From contig PYST01000100.1 in the NCBI GenBank assembly GCA_003049485.1, forward strand, positions 38,832 to 102,831: 64,000 nt of DNA, written 5' to 3'. Below, one piece after another: positions 11,547-21,689 of this stretch; the stretch's first letter is position 1; every line of letters begins with the position of its first letter. The stretch is from Ophioceras dolichostomum (taxonomy: Eukaryota > Ascomycota > Sordariomycetes > Magnaporthales > Ophioceraceae). The position numbers and the translations under genes were made by a program. The notes below the pieces were generated by a model, which was not told the origin of the DNA, did no database searches, and worked only from the letters and a program-made list of their open reading frames with translations.

Positions 11547-12408
11547 TGTCATTGTGTCGAGCTGCTGTTAGTTAGGTAGGTAGCTTAGTGTCTTTGTGAT
11601 GAGAGAGAGTGAGAGAGAGAGGGAGTCAAATTGGGACTTGAATGGCATGACCTACGTATCACCTAGTATAGTATAGTATAGCATATTTGTGTATATGAAC
11701 TTGTCCATGTGTGAGCTGATGTTGGTGGCACTGATTCGCATCCGCGGGCGACCCTTGGAAGGGTTAAGGGAAAGGACCACAATAATCGTTGCTGTCTGAA
11801 TTTTCCGTCAGTGACATCGAACCAGACTTCGTAATTGTAGGAAGTCTTCGTCAAAGTCACTGAGGAGACAGTAAGGCAATAAGGGCTTCACTGAGGAGAG
11901 AGTAAGGCAGTAAAGGTCCTTTCTCCTAACCCTTCCAAGGCGACGCCTATTCTTTTCTCCTACCCCCTGACCGTATAAGTGCCCATCACAACCAGATTCC
12001 TCTCCGTCATGCTCATGCTAACACACATCATACAATACATGACCGCTTTGCTCCCAATGCACGCGCTTGCTCTGCTCTATCTGCGCCGTATCGATCGTTC
12101 GAACGGACTCCTGCAACTCAAAAGAAGATCAAAGAAAAGAGCAAAATGCAATGGCGAAACTCCCCCAAGATGTTATTTTGCGCCGACCCGGTCCCCATCA
12201 GCCTGCCTGCCGTCTGTCTTGTCTTGTTAAAGTACACGATCCGATAAAGTCGGTTCTTTCTTTGCGGTGCCGTTGAGCGACACCGCAGCCGTATTACACT
12301 ATGTCGTATTAAAGGAAATGAAGGAAAGGAGAAAGAAAGTAATACCGGGCAGTTATTAGGGTATAATCTCAAGCCGGGCATCTCCCCCCAAAGGTGACGC
12401 GATTATCG
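11547..12408. other. Convergent intergenic region
   Basis: Lies between two 3' ends. It contains a GA-rich microsatellite (about 11600-11622), TATAG repeats (11668-11682) and two similar words with GAGGAGA-AGTAAGGCA near 11860 and 11892. No gene is seen. Confidence 0.4.
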
Positions 12409-13197
12409 TCACCTGAGCAGGATGGCGAACCCGATGGCAAACGCCAGCAGCACCCAGCAGACAGGCGCCACCGCCAGCGTACGTCCCGCGGCGCCGATCG
12501 GCGTGGCGAACGGGCTCGAGTCGGTCGGCTCCGTCGGGGGAGGGCGCGCCGCTTCCGGCGTACTCGTGCTTATGCTCGTCTGCGACGGCGTCTGCTGCGT
12601 GCGCGTGCGCGTGAGGTTGTCCTCGTCCTCGCCGCCGGCAATCTGCGTCGTGGTCGGCGACTGGAGGGTCAGCGACCTGGTGGTGGACGAGCCGCCGCCG
12701 CCGCTGCCGACTGTTGTGGTGGCGCCGCTACCGCGCGAAGTAGAGCCCTTGGTCTTTTGTGTGGAAAGGGTGGTTCCGCCGGTGCTGGTCCGGCTGGCAG
12801 CCAGCAAGCTGGCGGCGAGGGTCTCGGCGGCGCGGATGGCGTCCTTGGAGATGGTCAGGCCCAGGGCGGCGCAGCCGTCGTCGACGATGTCGATGAAGAT
12901 GTCGTGGGCCGAGGCGGTGCGGCTGGTGGTGCACGAGGTCCTGAACATGCAGCGGACAACCGAGTCGAGGAACCCCTGGCTGGCGCTCTTGCACATGCAG
13001 CGGAAGTCGTCGAGCTCGCAGCCTGTGGCGAGGATGCATGAGTCTACGCAGTCGGGGAAGCTGAAGAGGGGCGTCTTTGTTGCGGTGGTGAGGGAGGCGA
13101 GGCTGAGGAGGAGTAGGACGCCGGTGGTGGTGGTGGTTGTCGATATTGGCGACGGACTGTTGCGCCTACGACGGCGACGGGTGGATGGCATAGACAT
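12409..13197 (-). CDS. CFEM-domain secreted/GPI-anchored protein
   Basis: Single exon, 262 aa. A basic N-terminus and Leu-rich helix form a signal peptide (hydrophobic core GVLLLLSLASLTTA). The CFEM domain follows at about residues 45-112. Its eight Cys are spaced CxxxC, C, CxC, CxxxxxC and a final C in DDGCAALG. The domain is followed by a Ser/Thr-rich stalk of more than 100 residues and a hydrophobic C-terminus (VCWVLLAFAIGFAILL), consistent with a GPI signal. CFEM proteins sit at the fungal cell surface; some bind haem, others act in wall stability or host contact. The family's haem-axial Asp is not clearly placed here, so the ligand is uncertain. A second ATG at 13191 is possible. A 398-codon ORF on the opposite strand is a GC-rich shadow. 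Confidence 0.85.
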   Translation of the reverse strand: MSMPSTRRRRRRNSPSPISTTTTTTGVLLLLSLASLTTATKTPLFSFPDCVDSCILATGCELDDFRCMCKSASQGFLDSVVRCMFRTSCTTSRTASAHDIFIDIVDDGCAALGLTISKDAIRAAETLAASLLAASRTSTGGTTLSTQKTKGSTSRGSGATTTVGSGGGGSSTTRSLTLQSPTTTQIAGGEDEDNLTRTRTQQTPSQTSISTSTPEAARPPPTEPTDSSPFATPIGAAGRTLAVAPVCWVLLAFAIGFAILLR

Positions 13198-14263
13198 GGT
13201 GCCGGGGGGTGGGCTGGCTGGGCTGGCTATAGCCGGCTATCTGGCTATTCGGGACCTAGCCTCTGGGCTGGTCGTTTGCATAGAGAGCGCGGCGCGTAGC
13301 TTCGTGACCGGAAGCTCTATTAAGTCCTGGGAGGCGCTTCGAGGGAGAAGGGGGAGACGGGCCAGGCTATCTCCTCCTGATAGAACGCATGGCAAGAAGA
13401 CTTCGTGGCTTCCTCTTCAACTTTTGTGTTCTGTTGGGTTCGAAGGGAGAAGAAGGTGGCGAAGGGTGCGGGAGACGCACAGGATAAGAGAGAGGAGCTA
13501 TGAAGAAGATGTTGCAGCGATGGACGGCAGCGGGAGGAACGATACTAGTATAAAGGAGGTAGGGGTTCCGCCCTCATCAGCTGCCATTTTGGATGCACGG
13601 AGGAGGCAGACGCTTTAGTTCGTCCTCCTCCCTCACATGAGAGCCTCAGCTCGCGGACCCCATGTCCTCAGGGCTCCTCCATGACGGCACCATGAGCCGG
13701 GGACAGGAATTCGGCTGGACAGAAAGCGATCGTCGCTGCAACCCCTGTGTGCTGTGGCTGGTATCGTGAACCCTTTTGAAACACGGACGAGCCAGGATGT
13801 GGCAGTCTGTGGCCTGTTGTCCAATTAAACCGCGCCAAAGCTGTCTTGTCAGGGGGTTCGACCCCTCGTCCACCCCTCCGTGAAAGTCGATCTTTGACGC
13901 TCTTTCGCAGACTCTCAGGGCTCAGAAGTGCTGGCTTCAATCAATCAGGGACGCCAATGGCCAATCGGCTTGGTTCATCTCAACATTTCCTCTGCACTGC
14001 ACTGGGGACTTCCGAGAGCTTGTGCTTTTTGGGTATGGGCTAGGGGGTCAACTTCAAGGGTTGTCAACCATGGATGCCCCCCCTCCCATCACCGGAAAAC
14101 AAGAGCCAGCAGACAGCTGCCAAGCAAGATGCGATGCCAATGCGTGAACTTGTCCAAGAATGGCATTAGGATACATGGAAGGGGTGGCATCTCAGCCACA
14201 CGCTAGGGTTTATTATGATTTCCAAGTGTTCATGCGATCATTTTATTTTCGTGGCGACGATCT
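13198..14263. other. Intergenic, CFEM promoter to GNAT 3' flank
   Basis: No gene is seen. A pol III B-box-like word (GGTTCGACCCC, 13855-13865) is present, but no tRNA fold could be built around it. Confidence 0.4.
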
Positions 14264-15154
14264 TCAGCTCGTGTCCAAGTCGCGTTCTGTGGACTGCAGG
14301 ATGGGAAGAGACAACTGGAGCCGCATCGAATCTCCGCCCTCGCTCCCCTCAGTGGTGGTGACAAACCCGGCTTTCCGATAAAGCGACTGGGCGTTTGCGT
14401 TTGACTTGTACGGTTCCACGGTGAGAACCACGCGGCATTTGCCATCCGCGGCAGCTGCGTCGCGTGCCCAGCGGCTCGCCTCATCCATGACGGCGAGTGC
14501 GACTCCGCGCCGGCGGGCTCGAGGTAGCGTGTACACCCCATATACCGCCCAGTGTGCCGTCGTGGATCCCTCAGATTCCTCAGATTCCTCAGAGTCTGGC
14601 GCGATTGGCGGCAACGGCAGTCTCATCAGGGTGAGGCATGACAGGACCTCTCGTGTGTCCACTTCACAAGCCACAAACGTTGTAGCCAGCGGGTTCTGGA
14701 GTCGTGCGAGCCACTGCGAGTCGTCGAATGCAGCCTCCCGTTTGAATGTCGAACTAAAGGCTGTTTTGTTGTTCACTGTAAGAACTTGCGCACGCGGCAG
14801 GCCAGCGGATGCACCGTCACCGTACGATGGAAAGATATCTCGCAGTACGGAATACGGAATATGCAGGGAGAGGGTGTGGTGTTTGGAGTTGTTTCTCCTG
14901 TTTTGTTTCGAACTCTTTTTCTCTTCTTCCCCCGTTGGTCTGTTTCGAAGGTGGTCCGTTCGCCTCCGACTTCCGGCTTGGCTGGCTGGTGATCTCGAAA
15001 ATCTCTTTTTCTTTACACTTCCTCTCCGAGAATTCGAGAATAACTTACCCTGTGGATCAAGTTGAAGTGAGGATAGCCGGAACGGCTTGAAGCTCTTGAG
15101 GTAGAACTCCTGCCCCTTCTCGTCGGCCTGGAGGATCTCAACGCGCCACTCCAT
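14264..15154 (-). CDS. GNAT-family N-acetyltransferase
   Basis: Exon 1 runs 15154-15049 and exon 2 14838-14264, giving 226 aa. The start is the first true ATG (MEWRVEIL). The C-terminal half carries a GNAT fold: ACEVDTREVLSCLTL strand, WAVYGVYTLPRARRRG (acetyl-CoA loop of the R-x-x-G-x-A type), ALAVMDEASRWARD helix, then CRVVLTVEPYKSNANAQSLY and YRKAGF, which matches the usual N-x-x-A-x-x-LYxxxGF motif. It should transfer acetyl from acetyl-CoA to an amine; the substrate is unknown. The intron (15048-14839) is 210 nt, a multiple of three, and has no stop, so retention would add 70 residues. It is divergent from the CorA-like gene, sharing a 0.5-kb promoter. Confidence 0.82.
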   Translation of the reverse strand: MEWRVEILQADEKGQEFYLKSFKPFRLSSLQLDPQGKLFSNSRRGSVKKKRFSRSPASQAGSRRRTDHLRNRPTGEEEKKSSKQNRRNNSKHHTLSLHIPYSVLRDIFPSYGDGASAGLPRAQVLTVNNKTAFSSTFKREAAFDDSQWLARLQNPLATTFVACEVDTREVLSCLTLMRLPLPPIAPDSEESEESEGSTTAHWAVYGVYTLPRARRRGVALAVMDEASRWARDAAAADGKCRVVLTVEPYKSNANAQSLYRKAGFVTTTEGSEGGDSMRLQLSLPILQSTERDLDTS

Positions 15155-15687
15155 TTTGGGCAACTACGGGGACCTGACTTGAAGGATGTGTCTGGTAGCT
15201 AAAATCTAGACCTGATGCTCTTCTTCTGAGTTCCTCCCAGATAGATATCTACCTTACCTACCAGACACATTTTATAACCCGTTAACTTAACCGGAGTCTT
15301 CCGTGAAGCGAGGTGTGACTCGTTTCTTTGATGCCTCAGACCGTGACTCCTCTGTGATGTCCACCCCCACAAGGACTCCCACAGCGCTTAATCTCACAAG
15401 CACCAGCTGAGGGCCACTTAATATCCACTGCGGGATGCTCCTCCGCTAGAGCTGGCACAGGTTGGGTTGTGGTGCGGGGCGCCCATGACCAGCTTGGCAG
15501 CGTAACACAACCGACATGGGGGATCGTCACATTGGTCGATGGGGGCCACAGCCTTGCCTCCCGATTAGGATACGGCGCGCGTTCAGCAGGCAGCGCATGT
15601 CGTGGTCCTTTCCTGTCTCATCATGGTTTTGAGGAAGAAGTCATTCTATACCCAGGAGCCTTAATCTCCTAGCCTTCAATCATCACG
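15155..15687. other. Shared divergent promoter, GNAT and CorA-like genes
   Basis: A 533-bp gap between two 5' ends. CCTA/TACC-type words occur near 15250-15262. No gene is seen. Confidence 0.4.
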
Positions 15688-18084
15688 ATGGCCGAGCCGC
15701 AAGCCCCGATCAGCATCGAAGAGCTGAGAACGAACGGTAGACTTCGCGATTTCGACAATGGTGACGTGTACGAAGCTGCACTGGCTGAGGCAGTGGCTGA
15801 AGGCACCTGCAACTTCGTGGTTCGCTTTGGCGTGGATCGCTGTGAGATTGCAGTCGATGTCGACGAGAAGGAGCTGAGTCTGCTTATGTCTGTGAAGGAT
15901 AGCGACTTTCCGCTACGATGGATGTGAGAATCCCATCATTCTTCTTTTCCTAGTTCATGTGCGAAAATGACGATGACGCCCACATTACAGCGGACTGGCT
16001 CATGCTGATTGACCCGACCTGACTACCCGGGCTCTCATCACAGCAACATCTGGGATCCGAGCCGTCAGAAAAGGCTCATCGGAGCGATTGGCAAAAAGTA
16101 CGGGTTCTCAGACCGGCTCCAGAAAAGTATCACAGTATGGGACGAATTCAAGGCTGTGTACAACGCTGTGCACGGTCAATCTCAGTCCCCTGACGTCTCG
16201 CGAGTCGACCTGCCGCGTAGAAGCCATGGGTCGAGATTAGAGAAGGATGTAGAGCAAGCGGCGGATGGACAGCCTCTGGGCAAGCCAGATCCTCGGGATA
16301 GCCCCTTGCTGCGACCGGAGAACGTGGCGACTTTCAAGCTGCTGCAAAGCTCCCTGAACTACACCACCATCGATCAAGGGGATGAGTGTAAGTCCTTTTT
16401 TATCTCATCGCTCCTCGGCCGCCGGCTGTGTAGGTAGGAGGAATAAGCATCTATTGATGAAGATCTGATGACGCTCACATTCATCCACAAAAGTCATCTG
16501 TATCGGGGCCAACTGGCTCCATCGTCGACCTTCGCTGAAGGACGACAAACCTGGCAACAACCTCCCTCTGGTCCCGCCCAAGCATTGGTCATGGTATACC
16601 CTCTGCAAAGACAGTAAGCGCCCGAGGAAATGTAACCCAGTTCGGTTTGTTGAAGAGGCCCCCAAGCTAAGATTCGCGCCATCCCAGACACCGTGATATC
16701 ATTCCACGAGTCTCCCGTCTATGACGAGGCAGTCCCGGAAGGCGAGAGCAAGGCGGATTGGCGGGCCAAGGAGCTCGAGCAGATGAGGTCGAACACGCAG
16801 AAAGTGCTCCGGCACTTGTCCCATTCTATATCCCAGTCGGATCTCGACAACTTCTTGCAGCTCACCGACGTCCGAAGGCTGCTCAAGGCACGGAACACCT
16901 CTACCCATCAGATCGGCTCAAGTCAGGACGATGATAGGGCGAAGGACTGCGCGTCGAACCTTTTCTACTACCTGTTCGAGGACTACTCCGCGGCTATCGT
17001 CATCCTCGGCGAGACGCAGCGGATCCTACACCGGCTCGTAAGTCACAGGTCATGGTGGAGAAGAATCCAAGAATACTCGCAGAGGCGGCTGGGACCATGG
17101 TGGCTAACACAGTCTTATCAAATACCAGAGGAATGAAGTGTTTGACCGGCACCACCGCGTAAGTTCCTCCTTCCGTTGCCCCTCCAAACAAACCCCAGCA
17201 TACCATGCGGCCCCACGAATGCTGACCTTGCTCCCCGTACGAAAAACAGCACTGGAAGCAAAGCTATAAGAAGGACACTTTCATCCGCAGCCTTCACCAG
17301 CTCAGCATGGAACTCCGCCAGCTTCGCCACCTCTTCGAGAGCTACAAGATGCTCATCTCTCGAATGTTGGACCACAAGGAGGTGCCATCCGAGGACTCGA
17401 CCAGTCTGGCACCCCCTGCCGTCGATCGCCTGTCTCGAAGGGCCCGGGACCGCTTCCAGCGGCTCAGCGACCGGCTGCAGCTGCTGATGCTGAACCCCAT
17501 CCACGAGTACCTGGACGAGAAGACCTCGCTGTCGAACACTGTGAGTCTATCAGTGACTGCCCCACTTCGCCTTAATACCTATCAGCTGCCCACTGACCAA
17601 CACTGACATGTTCTCCAATCCCCAGTACTTCAACCTCACGACCCAGAAGGATTCGGAGGCCACCGCCCGGCTGACCAGAAGCGCCACACTACTGGCGAAA
17701 CTGAGCGTTTTCTTCATCCCCATCACCTTCATAACGGCCTTCTTCTCCGTTCAGCTCCCCGATCTTGTAAGCCTCCCTTCCCCTCTTCGTCTCATCTACC
17801 TATGTATCTGTGTATTCTGTTCACTTTAACAAAAATGCTGACCGAGCCGTAAACTAACTCCCCAAATCTCCGCCTAAAAGCTGGAAGGATACACGGCCAA
17901 CACCTACTGGGGGGTCCTCGGCGTCACGGCCGGCATCTCGTTCATCGCCCTGTTCTTCTTCAGCCGGCTGCTTATGTGGGGCAGCGAGGCTTTGGACGAC
18001 AACGTCAAGGTTGCGTCGCAGAAGGTCGCCAGCTTCTTCGAGAAGAGGAAGGCGAAGAAGCTAGAGGGTGACGAGGATGATTAG
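15688..18084 (+). CDS. CorA-like integral membrane protein
   Basis: Eight exons (15688-15923, 16044-16387, 16494-16613, 16688-17037, 17129-17158, 17250-17540, 17626-17766, 17881-18084) join in phase to 571 aa. Exon 5 is only 30 nt. The early block INIWDPSRQKRLIGAIGKKY is typical of fungal CorA-like proteins. A long soluble, helix-rich domain follows (SFHESPVYDEAVPEGESKAD, LHQLSMELRQLRHLFESYK). Two C-terminal membrane helices are LSVFFIPITFITAFFSVQLP and YWGVLGVTAGISFIALFFFS. CorA channels carry Mg2+ and have a GMN motif between these helices; here the loop reads DLLEGYTANTYW, so GMN is absent. The fold is well supported but magnesium transport is not. The C-terminus is Lys/Asp-rich and cytosolic in the family topology. 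Confidence 0.85.
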
Positions 18085-18830
18085 AGGGGCTGCCTAGGTA
18101 CCTAACTGGTACCTACCTAAGTACCTACCTCTAAGTACCTACCTTAGCACCTATCCAAGGCGGGCTCTGAGGGATGGCTCGGTTGTCGGGTGTTTTTCGT
18201 TCTGATTTCCTCTGATTGCTTCGTTCGATTTCTGTTCGGCATGGACTATTTGGACCTGGGCACTTGTTTTTTGTCGGATTTTCTCGTAGTACATCAGTCT
18301 CTTTTGTGTATTGGCGGTTTTGGATGGGCAGGATATTTCGTTGGACATCGACAGAACAACTAGGAATGGAATCATTTTCGATAATAATATATACGTCTTT
18401 CGTTGAGTATTAGTGTAAGCAGGGGACGATAGGAGATCCTTCGAAGTTCTTTTCTCGGGAACAAGTCTTTGTTTCAACTTCGCAGATCCATACCCAGTTT
18501 CCCCCTAGTCTGGGCCATATACCACGACAAAAGTGTTATGTACCAGTGAAAGATATTTGAAAAGATTCCAACTGTCGCGCATCGATTAACTGGCTCGCAT
18601 GCTTGCTTTATCCCGAAAACAAATCCCAAAAGGGTCGTGAACGTCGTAAGGTGGCCATTGACCTGGAAAAGAGAAAACAAGGGACCCCCCTTCAGCTATG
18701 CAGAAATCAAAGCAACCAAATTGAAGCACCACCTCGTGGATAGTGAAGAAGACACTAAAAAAGGTCCTGTAGATCCTGCAAATGAATCCACCCTGCTCGC
18801 TCTCGGCAACTTCTTACAGCGAGCGGGCCT
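18085..18830. other. Convergent intergenic region with CCTA/TAGG cluster
   Basis: Immediately after the CorA-like stop, 18094-18150 contains a dense cluster of CCTA/GGTACC/TAGG words (GCCTAGGTACCTAACTGG and on). No gene is seen. Confidence 0.5.
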
Positions 18831-19768
18831 TCACAACGCCCCAACCACACCCAGACCGACGCCCAGCGCCGCCGCGGCGAGCGGCAGCGCAGCAGCAGGC
18901 GGCGGCGTCGGCCTGGCGGCTGCGGGGTTCGCGCTGCCGACGTAGAACACGCCGTTGACGTAGCCCTGGCTGCTGCAGACGGTGGGCTGGATGCCGAAGC
19001 ACGCGGTCCGCGACAGGGACGCGCAGACGCTCGCGGCGGCTGTGGCGCCCAGGCTCTGGCCTGTCGCGGCCACGGTGGTGCCCCCCCCTCCCGGCACGAC
19101 GATGGTGACGCCGTAGACGGCGCCTCCCGCCACGAGCCCGCCCTGCAGCTGCGACTGGCACGTGTCGTAGTTGCGGTTGCACTGGTCGACGGCCGCGTTG
19201 CAGGCGGCCGCGTTCGCGAAGCTGGTGGTTATGTAGGGGAAGGCGAAATAGGTGTTCGGCACGAAGGATACGGGCGCGGTGGTCGCGGGCGGGACGAAGT
19301 TCGCTGGAGCTGTGCCGGTGCATACCGCTCTGAGAGGGATTGGACGAGTATGGGTCGTCTTTCGTTAGCATGCCTGGCTGCCTCGTTGTGTCTCGGGAGG
19401 GAGTGGCCCAGAATGGCGAAGGCGATTTTCGCGTGTAAGTTGATTCTCCCCCTCTCCCTTAAGACTTACCCTACTGGACAGCACGCGGGCTGGGTGGCTG
19501 CGTCTACGCTACAGATCTGGCCGTTCGCGCAGCAGATCCCGTTCCACGCGGCGCCGCTCTGGGCTGCGCAGCTATAGAAGTTGGCGATACATTCTTGTCT
19601 CCTCTGGAGCGGTGCGAAGGTGGCGGTCTCGACGGGCTGGAACGGTCGTTGGTACTGTGTGTACTGTGCGCTTGCGGCCGGAGCGAAGAGGACGACGAGC
19701 AGCGACGAAAATGCCACGGCACCGGAGGCCAGAGCCCGGATGCAGGCGCTGCGGGATTGTCGTTGCAT
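18831..19768 (-). CDS. Secreted Cys-rich protein with hydrophobic C-terminus
   Basis: Exon 1 is 19768-19470 and exon 2 19329-18831, giving 265 aa; the intron is GTAAGT to CTCTCAG. The N-terminus has a signal peptide (ALASGAVAFSSLLVVLFAPA, cleavage near ASA-Q). A Cys cluster follows across the splice junction (CIANFYSC, GICCANGQIC, ACCPVGAVC). A second Cys group lies in AAACNAAVDQCNRNYDTCQS and SVCASLSRTACFG. The C-terminus is Ala-rich and hydrophobic (LPLAAAALGVGLGVVGAL), consistent with GPI attachment. It belongs with small fungal surface proteins; no named domain is recognised, and it is not CFEM by spacing. Confidence 0.78.
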
Positions 19769-20588
19769 TCCAGTCGATTCCAGAGGCAGTTTCTGTTTGG
19801 GAATTTGTGTCTCTCGATTCGCTCGTTACGGGCGCTCGCCTCAACGGGATGGTTCTGGATGCTCTGGGTATTTGCGGGCGAATGGCTGAAGACGGCTACC
19901 TATCGTGGTGTACGTCGGGAAATCGAATGCGGGACATTTGTTCGAAAGAGTGTTGCTAGCTTTGGAAGCTAGGGAAGGGAATCTCCCTGCCCTGAAAATC
20001 GGAAGACGAATTGGATTGCAGTTCGGCGGTATGTACGCCAAGCAGGGAAGGTCTCTCTGAGTGGCAGGCTGACCGACGACCTCCACCTCGACAGAACGAG
20101 GTTGGTCTGATGTGCGTTGTCAAGCTTGGAGCTTGGTCTGCCGTGCAGCTGCGTTCACTAGGCGGGAATGTTTGAACGAAACGGCGTGGAAAACTCGATT
20201 GATAGAACCATTCAATATACTGTACAGAAGAGGTAGATTCTGAAACCAACTGTGCCAAATGAGCCGCAGCTCGAGTGATCCTCTCGATCCATCTCCCGAT
20301 TTCAGCAGCTCAACCTCCTGAAGGCGGGTCGGGTCGTTGATGTCATTTTCATGTCGGCACAGCAACGCCTGAATTGGGTTGGGCTTTAGCGGGGTAGCTC
20401 CGCTCGGATTGGGGACTGGGAGGACGCGGGGCGGGCACGTGACACCCCTCATAGTTGGTACCCATGACACGGCTTGGACCCGGTTCAGGAGACATGGGCT
20501 TCGTGTACTTAGGAGCAAAGGCCGTAGATAATGAGATAACACAGCTTGTATGAGTGATAGGTGCTGGTACATTCGAACTCGTATCACG
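19769..20588. other. Intergenic, Cys-rich gene promoter side
   Basis: No gene is seen. The region lies between the start of the Cys-rich gene and the 3' end of the next minus-strand gene. Confidence 0.4.
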
Positions 20589-21689
20589 TCAAGAACCTCC
20601 TCGAATGTGACCGAGGATCTGTTGCAGTCTCTGGATGGCCTTGGTCTCTGGAGGAACCGCTCCTGGCTTCACGTTCTGCAGCTCTCGCAGCTCCTCCACA
20701 GCCTGCTTCACCAGAGGTCCCAAATCACCCCATACCTCGTCGTGATATCTTATGAGGGCGTCCTGCCAGGAATCTAACCACGCCCTCTCGGCTTCGGGTC
20801 CGTGCGGTAGTCCCAGGGCCGTAAGCGATTCGGCCGACTTGGCCGGGTTGGAGACCCGTGCCTGTCCGTGCACATGTCCGGTATCTCCGGGGTCTGGTCG
20901 AATGAAGTCCGGTATGAAGTTGAGAGCGTTGTCCCACGAAAGGGAATATGCTGTCCCCGGACTCTCGAAAAGCGCCTGTCGCAGAGCTGCAGCATCGGCA
21001 TCGGAGAGGGGCATATCGTCGTCCATGGCCGTTTCCCGCTCACCAGCGTCGAAGCTGTTTAAAAGCGCCGAAACTTCTAAACCATCTCGTGCCTCCTGCT
21101 CAGCAATGGACAGACCCGTGTCCTGGCCACGGCCGCTATCAGCCACTGGGGCCTGAATGTGGTCTCCTCGGTCACGGCCCCAAGTGGCCGCCGCTGGCTC
21201 AGTCTCCAAGCCTCCGAGTTGTTCTGCGGCTGGTGCTGAGGGCACGAATACGCTTGTATCGTTCAGAAAGTTCGAGAATTCGAGCTCTGCCTGGACGGCA
21301 TGTTCGTCAGCCTGGCTGGACCTGAATGTCTCGGCGGCGGCCTTGGTGTTGTAGGAGGCGCCAGTTGCGCCGGCCGTCCTCCGTGGCAGAATGCTGGCTG
21401 CTGTCGATGAACTTTCACCAACGACCGGGCCGATGCTGGAGGGAGCCTCGGTCTTTGAGCTCGATGACAAAAGCCTGGTTATGTCATCGCGTTCCGGTGG
21501 GCTGGTCAGGAGGGAGCGTGTCAAGTGAGCGGCAGATTCGGTCAGCCGTGTTGTGAAAGACGAAGATGGCCTCGTGCCGTTTTCGGGCTCGTTTGCCTGG
21601 GCACGTTCTTCGCTCCCCTTTCCCTTTCCTTTGCTGGTCGCCGGATTCGTCTTCGAGTTGGATCCGTCCATCGATAAGTTTATCAACAT
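20589..21689 (-). CDS. Unrecognised 366-aa acidic protein
   Basis: Single exon, no signal peptide or membrane segment. The first ~110 residues are Ser/Lys/Glu/Thr-rich and look disordered. Short ordered-looking blocks follow: HAVQAELEFSNFLNDTS, DGLEVSALLNSF, DADAAALRQALF, LNFIPDFIRP. A C-terminal helical block, ERAWLDSWQDALIRYHDEVW then GPLVKQAVEELRELQ, ends in AIQRLQQILGHI. The spacing of hydrophobic blocks suggests a soluble protein with several binding helices. I do not recognise the family and give no function. The second ATG (21671, MDGSNS) is an equally likely start. The next gene, B55, lies divergently 1.4 kb away. Confidence 0.75.
   Translation of the reverse strand: MLINLSMDGSNSKTNPATSKGKGKGSEERAQANEPENGTRPSSSFTTRLTESAAHLTRSLLTSPPERDDITRLLSSSSKTEAPSSIGPVVGESSSTAASILPRRTAGATGASYNTKAAAETFRSSQADEHAVQAELEFSNFLNDTSVFVPSAPAAEQLGGLETEPAAATWGRDRGDHIQAPVADSGRGQDTGLSIAEQEARDGLEVSALLNSFDAGERETAMDDDMPLSDADAAALRQALFESPGTAYSLSWDNALNFIPDFIRPDPGDTGHVHGQARVSNPAKSAESLTALGLPHGPEAERAWLDSWQDALIRYHDEVWGDLGPLVKQAVEELRELQNVKPGAVPPETKAIQRLQQILGHIRGGS

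Noticed and set aside
12422..13618. 398-codon ORF on the + strand over the CFEM gene
   Set aside because: It is antisense to the CFEM protein, whose signal peptide, eight-Cys pattern and GPI-like tail are clear. The + frame is Val/Arg/Ser-biased with no domain.
13848..13872. tRNA-like B box GGTTCGACCCC
   Set aside because: No acceptor-stem partner and no good A box upstream on either strand; the T arm pairs poorly.
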